Source: Porphyromonadaceae bacterium UBA4262 (GTDB lineage: Bacteria > Bacteroidota > Bacteroidia > Bacteroidales > Muribaculaceae). From it: 64,000 nucleotides of DNA. Below are positions 7,625-14,449 of this stretch, piece after piece. The position numbers were made by a program, and so were the translations under genes. The stretch's first letter is position 1; each line of letters starts with the position of its first letter. The notes below the pieces were generated by a model. It ran no database searches, was not told the DNA's origin, and saw only the letters and a list, made by a program, of their open reading frames with translations. Location: contig DGWI01000037.1 in the NCBI GenBank assembly GCA_002396085.1, positions 1-64,000 of the forward strand. Direction: 5' to 3'.

Positions 7625-7817
7625 TTATGGTCTGATGGTCGTGAGAATTACCTTGAACGCAAAGTGGGTATAATGGGTGCAGTCCACGCCTGTAGCGCGG
7701 AAGCCGCCACGCCACATCCCTTGCGTTCGATTTGAAAATTTCTCACGTTTTCAGACCACAAGAATGAGCATAACGCTTCTTACTGATATGTCTTGACTGG
7801 ATGTCACATATCCAATC
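7625..7817 (-). ncRNA. ssrS: Rod-shaped structured RNA, probable 6S RNA
   Basis: Between a TAACTTTG -7 box (7823-7830) and a terminator (7588-7624) lies a non-coding unit folding into one long rod. TGGTCTGA (minus strand, 7758-7751) pairs with TCAGACCA (7635-7628). CGTGAGAA pairs with TTCTCACG after a small bulge. An asymmetric internal loop (11 nt against 7 nt) follows, then GAACGCAA pairs with TTGCGTTC, capped by a GC-rich branched end (GCGG-CTT-CCGC). A long rod with a bubble imitating an open promoter is the hallmark of 6S RNA, which binds RNA polymerase. I recognise the architecture, not an exact family sequence, so the name is tentative. Another stable small RNA is the alternative. Confidence 0.6.
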
Positions 7818-7822
7818 GGCAG

Positions 7823-7830
7823 CAAAGTTA
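7823..7830 (-). promoter_or_regulatory. -7 box of the structured RNA
   Basis: Minus-strand TAACTTTG (plus-strand CAAAGTTA) fits TAnnTTTG, with a start predicted near 7817. No good -33 element is visible at 19-21 nt spacing. Confidence 0.6.
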
Positions 7831-8007
7831 CAACTTATTTCTGGATTGACATTGCCATTCTCAAAATTTGTTGTTTTTTTGTAAAAGATAAAAATATATG
7901 GTTATGGCATTGTCAGAGAAAAAGCGGCGATGGTTTGAAGCACATACCGGACAGTTAACTATTGCGTTTGTGACGCAGCATAGTGACCATCACGATGAAT
8001 GCTTCTC

Positions 8008-8292
8008 TCAGGGCTGTTCAGTATTCCGAGGCTCAGCCTCGGAGTTTTCTTTTTCTTCGTCGGCGTAGGTGCCGTACAGCTCTTCCTCACGCCGACGGCG
8101 CAGCGCTTCCTTGCGCCGCAGCGCAAAGTAGAGCAGTACAATAATGACTAGACTGATGCCAATGATGCCGAAGTATTGAAGATAGTCTGGCTCTGGTTTT
8201 GTAATCTGACCACGGCCCATCCAGGCCATTACTGCAAGATAAGCCAATAGGCAAAGCGGAATTATGGTCGATCGTTTGGGTTTATTGCTCAT
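8008..8292 (-). CDS. Small two-helix membrane protein, function unknown
   Basis: A 94-residue protein. Hydrophobic segments lie at about 10-28 (IPLCLLAYLAVMAWMG) and 41-59 (FGIIGISLVIIVLLYFAL). A strongly basic stretch (RRKEALRRRREEE) and an acidic tail follow. Its start overlaps the end of the exonuclease gene by 11 nt, so the two are co-transcribed and perhaps translationally coupled. The tail codons lie over a perfect palindrome at 8026-8042. I do not recognise a family beyond a Bacteroidales-type hypothetical. Confidence 0.75.
   Translation of the reverse strand: MSNKPKRSTIIPLCLLAYLAVMAWMGRGQITKPEPDYLQYFGIIGISLVIIVLLYFALRRKEALRRRREEELYGTYADEEKENSEAEPRNTEQP
8026..8042. repeat. Palindrome inside a coding tail
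   Basis: CCGAGGCT-C-AGCCTCGG is a perfect 8-bp inverted repeat within the last codons of the 94-residue membrane protein. On the plus strand it is followed by AGTTTTCTTTTTC and so looks like a terminator facing the wrong way. It may be a repeat unit that extended the reading frame. Confidence 0.45.
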
Positions 8293-8914
8293 CTTCTTTC
8301 AGGTGATAATAGGGTGATTGTTCGGGTATGAATTTGCCACTAGTCAAGCGGTTGTAGATGTCGATACAGGCCCAGGCATCGATGGCGGCATAGCGCTGCT
8401 GGCTCGGGGTCAGAGGATCGGCCTCCCAGTTGGTCAGTCGCTGGCTCTTGCTGATTTTCTGTCCAAAGAGTATGGCATAAATCTTCTGTAGACTCAAGTC
8501 GGTGATGCGATACTGCTTGACAAGTTGCTGAATCTCGATGAAACCTGCAGGTTGCATCTGGTTCACACGCTGCATTTGACTGATGTCATCGTGTGTCGAC
8601 AAGCCCACTTTAGGACAATGTTCGTCCTCCATATATTCCTTCAGCTTGAGAGGTATGCTCTTGAGTTTGCTGATGCGGAACAAGAAACAAGCACTGGGTG
8701 TGGCCAGTTGAATCAAAGCCAGTTTGTGATGCTCACCACGCTTGAACGAAGGTCGAGTCTCGGTGTCAAATCCCACCAGTGGATGCTTGCGCAGATGTGC
8801 AACGGCGGCGTTGACTTGCGACATGGCATCAATGACATAGATTGACCTGTCGCTATATTCAACCGGCGGCATTTCATTGATTTTCTCTTTCTCTATCGAT
8901 ACTGCATATTCCAT
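8282..8914 (-). CDS. 3'-5' exonuclease, RNase D/DnaQ-like fold
   Basis: A 210-residue protein. The start at 8914 (MEYAVSIEKEKINEMP) is chosen because homologues begin there and the promoter box lies just upstream; a longer open frame reaching 9373 runs across that promoter and the tgt region. Exonuclease motifs: Exo I FDTETRP (DxE) at about residue 50, Exo II within GLSTHDDI, Exo III QRYAAIDAWACIDIY (YxxxD). Single-domain proteins of this kind in Bacteroidota are annotated as 3'-5' exonucleases; the substrate is not known from sequence and no HRDC domain is present. It shares a short divergent region with tgt. Confidence 0.88.
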   Translation of the reverse strand: MEYAVSIEKEKINEMPPVEYSDRSIYVIDAMSQVNAAVAHLRKHPLVGFDTETRPSFKRGEHHKLALIQLATPSACFLFRISKLKSIPLKLKEYMEDEHCPKVGLSTHDDISQMQRVNQMQPAGFIEIQQLVKQYRITDLSLQKIYAILFGQKISKSQRLTNWEADPLTPSQQRYAAIDAWACIDIYNRLTSGKFIPEQSPYYHLKEDEQ

Positions 8915-8922
8915 TGCGAGTG

Positions 8923-8930
8923 CAAAGGTA
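8923..8930 (-). promoter_or_regulatory. -7 box for the exonuclease gene, 8 nt before ATG
   Basis: Minus-strand TACCTTTG (plus-strand CAAAGGTA) ends 8 nt before the ATG at 8914. With the usual start a few nucleotides past the box, the mRNA would have almost no leader. Confidence 0.6.
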
Positions 8931-8985
8931 AGCATTTTTCGTGACTTTCTTGTGCTGCCATGACTGCAAAATGGGAATTTTATTG

Positions 8986-8993
8986 TAATTTTG
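8986..8993 (+). promoter_or_regulatory. -7 box for tgt
   Basis: TAATTTTG, an exact match to TAnnTTTG, ends 29 nt before the tgt ATG at 9023. It supports that start over an in-frame ATG at 8960, which lies upstream of the promoter. Confidence 0.7.
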
Positions 8994-9022
8994 CGCTCAC
9001 AATTGACACAACCTATATTTCT

Positions 9023-10153
9023 ATGGATTTTGAACTCAAGGCAACCGCTGATGGTAGTCAGGCTAGGGCAGGGCTCATCACAACCGACCATGGCACCATC
9101 GAGACACCCATCTTTATGCCCGTGGGAACGCTGGGGGCAGTAAAGGCTGTGCACATGGCTGAACTGCGCGACGACATCAAGGCACAGATCATCCTGGGCA
9201 ATACATATCACCTCTATTTGCGCCCGGGCATGGACATCATCGAGCGTGCTGGTGGATTGCACAAGTTCAACGGATGGGATCGGCCCATTCTCACCGACAG
9301 TGGTGGCTTCCAGGTGTTTTCTCTGAGCGAGAACCGCAAGCTCAAGCCTGAGGGCGTGACATTCCGTAGCCATATCGATGGCTCAAAGCACCTGTTCACG
9401 CCCGAGAATGTGGTCGACATCCAGCGCAGCATCGGCAGTGACATCATGATGGCTCTCGACGAGTGCCCACCGGGTACAAGTGAGCGTGACTATGCCGAGA
9501 AATCCTTGCGATTGACGCAAGGCTGGCTCGACCGCGGTTGGAAACACTTCAATGAGACGAAGCCCCGATATGGACACAGGCAAGCCTTCTTCCCCATCGT
9601 GCAAGGTTGTGTTTACAAAGACCTAAGGCAAGATGCGGCCAAGCATGTGGCCGACCTTGGTGCCGATGGTAACGCCATTGGCGGACTTGCTGTGGGTGAA
9701 CCCACCGAAGTGATGTACGACATGATTGAGGTGGTCAATGAGATTCTGCCCACCGACCGTCCCCGCTATCTCATGGGAGTGGGCACACCTGCCAACATAC
9801 TTGAAGCCATCGATCGGGGTGTCGACATGATGGACTGTGTCATGCCCACACGCAACGGACGCAACGGAATGCTCTTCACGCAGCATGGCATCATGAACAT
9901 GCGCAACCGCAAGTGGGCCGACGACTTCTCGCCACTTCAGGAGGATGGAGCATCGATTGTCGACCACGTCTACAGTAAGGCCTATCTGCGTCATCTGTTC
10001 ATCTCGCAGGAAATCCTGGCGATGCAGATTGCCAGTATCCACAATCTGGCATTCTATCTGTGGCTCGTAGGCGAGGCCCGGCGTCACATCATCGCCGGCG
10101 ACTTCAAGTCCTGGAAGACCGACATGGTCGAGCGCGTCCAGCGTCGCCTCTAG
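9023..10153 (+). CDS. tgt: tRNA-guanine transglycosylase (queuine/preQ1)
   Basis: A 376-residue enzyme that exchanges G34 of Asp, Asn, His and Tyr tRNAs for the queuosine precursor preQ1. TIM-barrel motifs: TPIFMPVGTLGAVK near the start, NTYHLYLRPG, LTDSGGFQVFSL (catalytic Asp region), ALDECPPG, GGLAVGEP and DMMDCVMPTRNGRNG (second catalytic Asp), then RHLF and ASIHNLAFY. The start at 9023 gives MDFELKATADGS and the family's usual length. The typical zinc site CxCxxC of many Tgt proteins is not evident near the C-terminus, where the text reads DHVYSKAYLRHLF. An lptG-like gene follows after 57 nt. Confidence 0.95.
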   Translation: MDFELKATADGSQARAGLITTDHGTIETPIFMPVGTLGAVKAVHMAELRDDIKAQIILGNTYHLYLRPGMDIIERAGGLHKFNGWDRPILTDSGGFQVFSLSENRKLKPEGVTFRSHIDGSKHLFTPENVVDIQRSIGSDIMMALDECPPGTSERDYAEKSLRLTQGWLDRGWKHFNETKPRYGHRQAFFPIVQGCVYKDLRQDAAKHVADLGADGNAIGGLAVGEPTEVMYDMIEVVNEILPTDRPRYLMGVGTPANILEAIDRGVDMMDCVMPTRNGRNGMLFTQHGIMNMRNRKWADDFSPLQEDGASIVDHVYSKAYLRHLFISQEILAMQIASIHNLAFYLWLVGEARRHIIAGDFKSWKTDMVERVQRRL

Positions 10154-10210
10154 CACCTCTAACAAGTCTAGTGAATCTAGTCTTTCTAGAACATCTAGTC
10201 AAACAAACCA
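10154..10210 (+). repeat. TCTAG-rich spacer between tgt and the lptG-like gene
   Basis: The spacer holds four spaced TCTAG units (TCTAGT, TCTAGT, TCTAGA, TCTAGT) with short variable linkers. Similar TCTAGA pairs occur at about 43145-43160 and 50055-50068. It has no obvious hairpin or promoter box. Confidence 0.5.
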
Positions 10211-11407
10211 ATGGAAGAAGAACTCCAACATATCGATCAAGAGTCGCCCCAAGAGCAGTCCCTGGAGCAACCTCAACAACAGTCCCAGGAACAACCTCAG
10301 GAGCAACCTGTGGCTGACAAGCCGCTGCGCAAGCCGTGGGTCAAGAAGTTCGACCTCTACATCGTCAAGAACTTCTTGGGTACCTACCTGTTTGCCATCT
10401 TGTTGCTCATGGCCATCGTCATCATGTTCGATGTCAATGAGAAACTCGATGCTGTGCTCACCGCGCCGCTCAAGGACACTGTCTTCCAGTACTTCATGAA
10501 CTTCCTGCCGTTCATTGTCAGTCAGTTCAGCCCCCTGTTCACCTTTATCTCGGTCATCTTCTTCACCTCGCGTCTGGCCGACCGCAGCGAGATCATCGCT
10601 ATGCTATCGAGCGGCATTAGTTTTCGCCGTCTGCTCATGCCTTATCTCTTCTCGGCTACAGTCATTGCTGTGATCAGTTATTTACTCTCGGCTTATGTCA
10701 TCCCGCCTGCCAATGTGCAGCGCATCGCTTACACAAATCGTTGGGTCAAGAACAAGGCTGTGACCTATGGTGACAACATACAGATGCAAGTCAAGCCCGG
10801 CGTGATGGCCTACATCTCGCGCTATGACAACTCGACCAAGACTGGCTATCGATTCTCGCTCGACCAGTTAGACGGCAAGACGCTCAAGTCGCGCCTCACG
10901 GCCGAGAACATCAAGTACGACTCACTGGGCCGTTGGAGGCTCAATAATTACACAATGCGGCATTTTAACGGCTTGAAGGAGACGATGACGACTGGAAGTA
11001 CGCTCGATACCATGCTCAACTTTGAGCCGCGAGACTTCCTCATCTCCAAGAACGATGAGCAGACCATGACGTCACCCGAGCTGCGGCAGTACATTGACCG
11101 CCAGCATGCGCGAGGTGTGGCGGGTATCATGAACTTTGAGGTCGAGTATGAGCGGCGCTATGCCATGACGGCAGCGGCTTTTATCCTCACGGTCATTGGG
11201 CTCTCGTTGTCGTCGCGCAAGGTGAGGGGAGGCATGGGCATGAACATTGGCATCGGGCTGTTGCTCAGTTTCAGTTACATTTTGTTCATGACAGTCACGT
11301 CGACTTTCGCCGTTTCGGGCTATACCTCGGCAAGGGTGGCGATGTGGATTCCCAATATTTTGTACACCATTATTGCCGTTTGGCTTTATCGTCGTGCGGC
11401 AAGATAA
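10211..11407 (+). CDS. LptF/LptG-family (YjgP/YjgQ) permease
   Basis: A 398-residue inner-membrane protein of the ABC system that moves lipopolysaccharide to the outer membrane. The N-terminal 35 residues are unusual: a Gln/Glu/Pro-rich tract (EQPQQQSQEQPQEQP). The canonical fold follows: YIVKNFLGTYLFAILLLMAIVIMFD, two more helices around FLPFIVSQFSPLFTFISVIFF, the LADRSEIIAMLSSGISFRRLL coupling segment, a periplasmic jellyroll-like region (about 160-300), and three C-terminal helices. The permease is more LptG-like than LptF-like, but single proteins of the family are hard to assign. The next gene starts 17 nt later, suggesting one transcript. Confidence 0.85.
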   Translation: MEEELQHIDQESPQEQSLEQPQQQSQEQPQEQPVADKPLRKPWVKKFDLYIVKNFLGTYLFAILLLMAIVIMFDVNEKLDAVLTAPLKDTVFQYFMNFLPFIVSQFSPLFTFISVIFFTSRLADRSEIIAMLSSGISFRRLLMPYLFSATVIAVISYLLSAYVIPPANVQRIAYTNRWVKNKAVTYGDNIQMQVKPGVMAYISRYDNSTKTGYRFSLDQLDGKTLKSRLTAENIKYDSLGRWRLNNYTMRHFNGLKETMTTGSTLDTMLNFEPRDFLISKNDEQTMTSPELRQYIDRQHARGVAGIMNFEVEYERRYAMTAAAFILTVIGLSLSSRKVRGGMGMNIGIGLLLSFSYILFMTVTSTFAVSGYTSARVAMWIPNILYTIIAVWLYRRAAR

Positions 11408-11424
11408 ATATTGCTTAAAAACTT

Positions 11425-12339
11425 ATGAGAAGAAGAATCCTTTTGCTATTGGCTCTCGCTGTGATGGCGATGATGCCCATGGTGGCACAGCACACCGACT
11501 GCGATGCCAGGCACGAATGTTGCCAGGGCAAGAATCTCACTGGCGATGATGCCGTTGCTTGGGCCAAACAACACGTGGGCCGGCTCATCGATAACTATCT
11601 GGCAAGTGCAGGCAACAAGCTTGACCCCGACGAGGTGCGCAAGCAATTGGCGCCCATTGGCTATGACGGCACCAATGTACCCGACTACCGGGCAGCCGAG
11701 AAGTGGCTCGTCGACACCGTCTACCGACGCATGATGCAGACTGCCGTCGGCAATGGCAACCGAAGCATTACCGTGCTTACCGGACCTGGTGGGGCAGGAA
11801 AGAGCACCAGCACCAAGAACATCGACTTCTCGGGGCAGGGGGTGCTCTATGACAGCGCTCTCAACAGCTACGAGTCGCTCAAGAAGGTGGTCGACAAGGC
11901 CATCAACGGAGGCATGAACGACATCACTGTCATCGCATTCTACAACGACATCGAGACTTGCTACAAGAACTCAATCAAGCGAGGCAAGGCAACCAATCGC
12001 TTCCTGGGCATCGCCTATCTGACCAACGCCTATCGCAACAACCAGGACAAAATCAAGATGTTGCGCAACCACTACCCGCAGGTCAAGGTTCAGACCGTCG
12101 ACAACAACCACAACAACGGTGGCATCTGGGTCACGCCAGAGCAGGCCGAGCAATGGAACTTCACCATCGATGCCGAGACCATGAACCACATGCTGGTCTA
12201 TGTCCTCAACGAGATCTATCAGAAGCAAATCACCGGCAACCAAATCAAGTCGGCGGCCGGCGATGTGCTTGATGTCAAGGGGGCGGACGAATTGGGTCAG
12301 ATGCTCATGCAGGAGATCGCACGTCATCTTCCCAATTGA
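11425..12339 (+). CDS. Exported zeta-toxin-like P-loop protein
   Basis: A 304-residue protein. It begins with a clear signal peptide (RRRILLLLALAVMAMMP, cleavage likely after VAQ) and a cysteine-rich mature start (CDARHECC). At about residue 120 is a Walker A motif, VLTGPGGAGKST, followed by an arrangement (VLYDSALNSYESLKKVVDKAI, VIAFYNDIETCYKNSIKRGK, LTNAYRNNQDKIKML) resembling zeta-toxin/UDP-GlcNAc kinase-like proteins. Such kinases act in the cytoplasm with ATP, so export is puzzling. No epsilon-type antitoxin lies beside it. It lies 17 nt after the lptG-like gene and is closed by a terminator at 12364. The fold call is by motif; a different P-loop family is possible. Confidence 0.7.
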   Translation: MRRRILLLLALAVMAMMPMVAQHTDCDARHECCQGKNLTGDDAVAWAKQHVGRLIDNYLASAGNKLDPDEVRKQLAPIGYDGTNVPDYRAAEKWLVDTVYRRMMQTAVGNGNRSITVLTGPGGAGKSTSTKNIDFSGQGVLYDSALNSYESLKKVVDKAINGGMNDITVIAFYNDIETCYKNSIKRGKATNRFLGIAYLTNAYRNNQDKIKMLRNHYPQVKVQTVDNNHNNGGIWVTPEQAEQWNFTIDAETMNHMLVYVLNEIYQKQITGNQIKSAAGDVLDVKGADELGQMLMQEIARHLPN

Positions 12340-12363
12340 TTTTCAGGAAATTAATCTTCATTG

Positions 12364-12391
12364 GGCCTCGGTGTCGCCGAGGCCTTTGTCA
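12364..12391 (+). terminator. Terminator after the zeta-like gene
   Basis: GGCCTCGG (12364-12371) pairs with CCGAGGCC (12377-12384) and is followed by TTTGTCATCTCTTGT. It overlaps the end of the convergent small gene on the minus strand. Confidence 0.85.
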
Positions 12392-12649
12392 TCTCTTGTC
12401 GGTCAGGCAGCCCAGCAACTGCACCACCGGGCTGAGAAAACAGATAGCGGCACACAGCACCAGAATGTAGCCGATGGTGTGCAGCGTGCCACTCAGCATC
12501 GACAGACCGATGGCAAACATGGGGAAGGAAGCCATCCACAGCAGCAGCGACTGCGAGAAAGAGTCTCTATCATGCTCGGCAAGAGCAACTTGGGGCGTCT
12601 GCTGAGCCGTTTGGCTCAGTACAGCAGTGTCAAGGTTTTGTGTATTCAT
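12389..12649 (-). CDS. Small two-helix membrane protein, function unknown
   Basis: An 86-residue product from the second of two adjacent ATG codons (the first is at 12652). A polar Gln/Thr-rich head (MNTQNLDTAVLSQTAQQ) is followed by two hydrophobic helices (SLLLWMASFPMFAIGLSML and IGYILVLCAAICFLSPVVQLLGCL) ending in DKR. A TAATTTTG box stands 34-37 nt upstream, so it is a real transcription unit. I recognise no family. It is convergent with the zeta-like gene. Confidence 0.7.
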   Translation of the reverse strand: MNTQNLDTAVLSQTAQQTPQVALAEHDRDSFSQSLLLWMASFPMFAIGLSMLSGTLHTIGYILVLCAAICFLSPVVQLLGCLTDKR

Positions 12650-12686
12650 CATTGTGTCAGTTTTAATGTTTGTGATTTTTACACTG

Positions 12687-12694
12687 CAAAATTA
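12687..12694 (-). promoter_or_regulatory. -7 box of the small membrane protein gene
   Basis: Minus-strand TAATTTTG (plus-strand CAAAATTA), an exact consensus match, directly after the terminator of the upstream minus-strand gene. Confidence 0.7.
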
Positions 12695-12709
12695 CACCCG
12701 CCGAGTGCC

Positions 12710-12753
12710 AAAAATAGGCACATGTGTCAAAAACTACGTTAAACACATGTGCC
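12710..12753 (-). terminator. Terminator of the FG-GAP-like gene
   Basis: GGCACATGTGT (12717-12727) and ACACATGTGCC (12743-12753) form a perfect 11-bp inverted repeat. Read on the minus strand it is followed by TATTTTTGG, as expected downstream of the gene ending at 12788. Confidence 0.8.
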
Positions 12754-12787
12754 GTTATCCTATTACGAGCCTGTGGCTCGCACATCG

Positions 12788-13405
12788 TCACATCTCGAAA
12801 CTCCCTAGCCGCTTCAACGGCTCGCGCTCCAAGTTGCTCCACACAATCTTGTCTTTATAGCCATCTTGGAAAACATTTCCGTACGTTGTCTTGCGCTTGT
12901 GCGTCAGGTAGTTGTAACTCTGCTCCTCGCTCTCGCCTGTGTAGCGCGAATAGCCCGCTATCTCAAAGCCTATCTGATAGAAGTCGCCGTCCTGATAGCG
13001 GAACATGTGGGTCTGTCGTTCATTGCCAGTCGAGCCGGCACTGTAGCTCAGCTGGCTGTCAATGCGCAGCACGCCACGCTTGGTGATGCTAATGCTCAAG
13101 TCCACCATGCTGAACTCCTCCTCGCTGTGCGGCATGATAGAGTCATAGGCCTCATGGAGGGTGTAAAAGCCGTTGACATCGCCCCAGTAGATGGCAAGCA
13201 CGGGGCGCTCGTCTTCAGATGGGGCGGCCACAATCACAAAGTCCTCGATGCCATCCTTGTTCAGGTCGCCTTGCGCCTCGGCTATGTTAATCCATCCCTC
13301 AGGCACCAGTTCCTGCACGCTGTGCCCTGTCGTTCTCAAGTTTGTCTGTGCCGCGGCAGCAATCCCGCACACCGCCAGCACCATCAGTATTGTCCGTTTC
13401 ATCAT
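12788..13405 (-). CDS. Secreted FG-GAP/VCBS-like protein, function unknown
   Basis: A 205-residue protein with a signal peptide (MKRTILMVLAVCGIAAAAQ). Near residues 47-60 is a calcium-binding-like motif, GDLNKDGIEDFVIV, as in FG-GAP/integrin-type repeats, followed by beta-rich sequence (VLAIYWGDVNGFYTLHEAYDS, ISITKRGVLRIDSQLSYSAG, HMFRYQDGDFYQIGFEIAGYSRY). Only one FG-GAP repeat is visible, so a propeller cannot form from it alone. Single-copy gene with its own terminator. Similar periplasmic hypotheticals are common in Bacteroidales; no function is assigned. Confidence 0.8.
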   Translation of the reverse strand: MMKRTILMVLAVCGIAAAAQTNLRTTGHSVQELVPEGWINIAEAQGDLNKDGIEDFVIVAAPSEDERPVLAIYWGDVNGFYTLHEAYDSIMPHSEEEFSMVDLSISITKRGVLRIDSQLSYSAGSTGNERQTHMFRYQDGDFYQIGFEIAGYSRYTGESEEQSYNYLTHKRKTTYGNVFQDGYKDKIVWSNLEREPLKRLGSFEM

Positions 13406-13618
13406 TTCAAGAAATTTAGTCGTTTACGATCATCCACGCAAAGTTCGCAAATTCCCCCCACACCCGCAAATAATCATCCCTCTTTTTTTACTTGATACTT
13501 GCGATAGTTTTTCAAAAAAATCGTGAATAATCATGGTAACATCAGTGATATCATGCACTTTTCACTCATCACCCACCACTTTTTTTGCAGCATTCTTGGC
13601 AAAATGAGAAAAAAACAC

Positions 13619-13626
13619 GAACTTTG
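13619..13626 (+). promoter_or_regulatory. Near-consensus -7 box of the DUF6169 module
   Basis: GAACTTTG differs from TAnnTTTG only in its first base and ends 16 nt before the ATG at 13643. Confidence 0.5.
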
Positions 13627-13642
13627 CACAAAATATAAAGAT

Positions 13643-13780
13643 ATGGAAAAGAAACAGGATAAACAAAACACAGCTGTTCTGCGTCTGAAAAAGGCATTGG
13701 AGCACAAACTGGCGTGGAAAAGAGAGCTAGAAGAGGAGTTTTCTCGTAAAGGGAAAAAAGTCACTGTCGAATTGCTATGA
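13643..13780 (+). CDS. Small basic helical protein preceding DUF6169
   Basis: A 45-residue, Lys/Glu-rich, predicted all-helical protein (VLRLKKALEHKLAWKRELEEEF). The ATG at 13643 is favoured because it follows a -7-like box; an in-frame extension to 13523 would cross it. Its stop overlaps the next start (ATGA), so the two are translationally coupled. The size and charge resemble DNA- or partner-binding antitoxin-type proteins, but I recognise no family and the role is inference. Confidence 0.65.
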   Translation: MEKKQDKQNTAVLRLKKALEHKLAWKRELEEEFSRKGKKVTVELL

Positions 13781-14274
13781 TTAATCTTTCTCTTGAGCGC
13801 ATTAATGCCAAGTCGCCATGTCCTGTCACAGAGGTTCATGGCGGATATCAATTTGAAACTGAGTCTAGTGTCATCTATCGTATTCGTTTCATTGAAGAAA
13901 TGCCTATTGGTGGTTGCGATACTTATCAATTCGCAATATCTAGGATTACCGAAAGCAATGCTGGTTTTGATCCAGATGTTAGAGCTACAATTTTTATAAT
14001 CATAGACGAGTTTTTTGCTGAATATCAGAATGTACTATTGTATATATGTGACACGTCTGATGGTCGAGAGGAAGCGCGAAATCGGCTTTTTGTGCATTGG
14101 TTTACTATAGCAGCAAGTCCAAATCGTTTTACCATCAAAACTGCAAATGCTATGGTTGAAGGGGAAGGAATCTATGCAGCCATCATTGTTGAGAACACAA
14201 ATCCTAAACTGGCTGAGATTACAAGAGATTTTGACACTACAACCGAAGCGTTGATGAATAAACCAGAAGAGTGA
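13777..14274 (+). CDS. DUF6169 family protein
   Basis: A 165-residue soluble protein with the DUF6169 signature: an N-terminal beta segment (YQFETESSVIYRIRFIEE), YQFAISR, a central helix after DPDVRATIFIIIDEFF, and the block LLYICDTSDGREEARNRLFVHWF, followed by a last beta half (IYAAIIVENTNPKLAEI). No catalytic motif is known to me. It overlaps the small helical protein by 4 nt. Codon and base composition are clearly more AT-rich than the neighbours, a sign of possible transfer. Similar genes recur as accessory pairs in Bacteroidota. Confidence 0.8.
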   Translation: MINLSLERINAKSPCPVTEVHGGYQFETESSVIYRIRFIEEMPIGGCDTYQFAISRITESNAGFDPDVRATIFIIIDEFFAEYQNVLLYICDTSDGREEARNRLFVHWFTIAASPNRFTIKTANAMVEGEGIYAAIIVENTNPKLAEITRDFDTTTEALMNKPEE

Positions 14275-14291
14275 TTCATATTCTCAAATTT

Positions 14292-14388
14292 GTGATAAGA
14301 AATATCCCTCCTGTCCTTTTGTCTAGAAAAATTCGACAATTCGATAATTCGTGATAAGAAAACTCCTGATGTCCTTCTGCCCAGAAGA
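14292..14388. repeat. Imperfect direct repeat
   Basis: GTGATAAGAA at 14292 and at 14351 each opens a related stretch of about 38 bases (…TCCT..TGTCCTT.TG.C.AGAA…). Between them are short AATTCGA units (about 14330-14350). The repeats sit just after the DUF6169 gene and before the icd terminator. Confidence 0.55.
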
Positions 14389-14430
14389 AAAGAAAAGAGC
14401 AGATGCCCCGTGACGGGATCATCTGCTCTT
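14381..14430 (-). terminator. Terminator of the citrate/icd operon
   Basis: AAGAGCAGATG (14395-14405) pairs with CATCTGCTCTT (14420-14430), with an inner CCCG/CGGG. On the minus strand a pyrimidine run (TTTTCTTTTCTTCT) follows. It ends the long minus-strand operon. Confidence 0.88.
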
Positions 14431-14449
14431 GTAATCAATTCAGGGACGA

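Noticed and set aside
8915..9373. N-terminal extension of the exonuclease
   Set aside because: The extra 153 residues lie across the tgt start and both promoters and have low-complexity non-conserved sequence.
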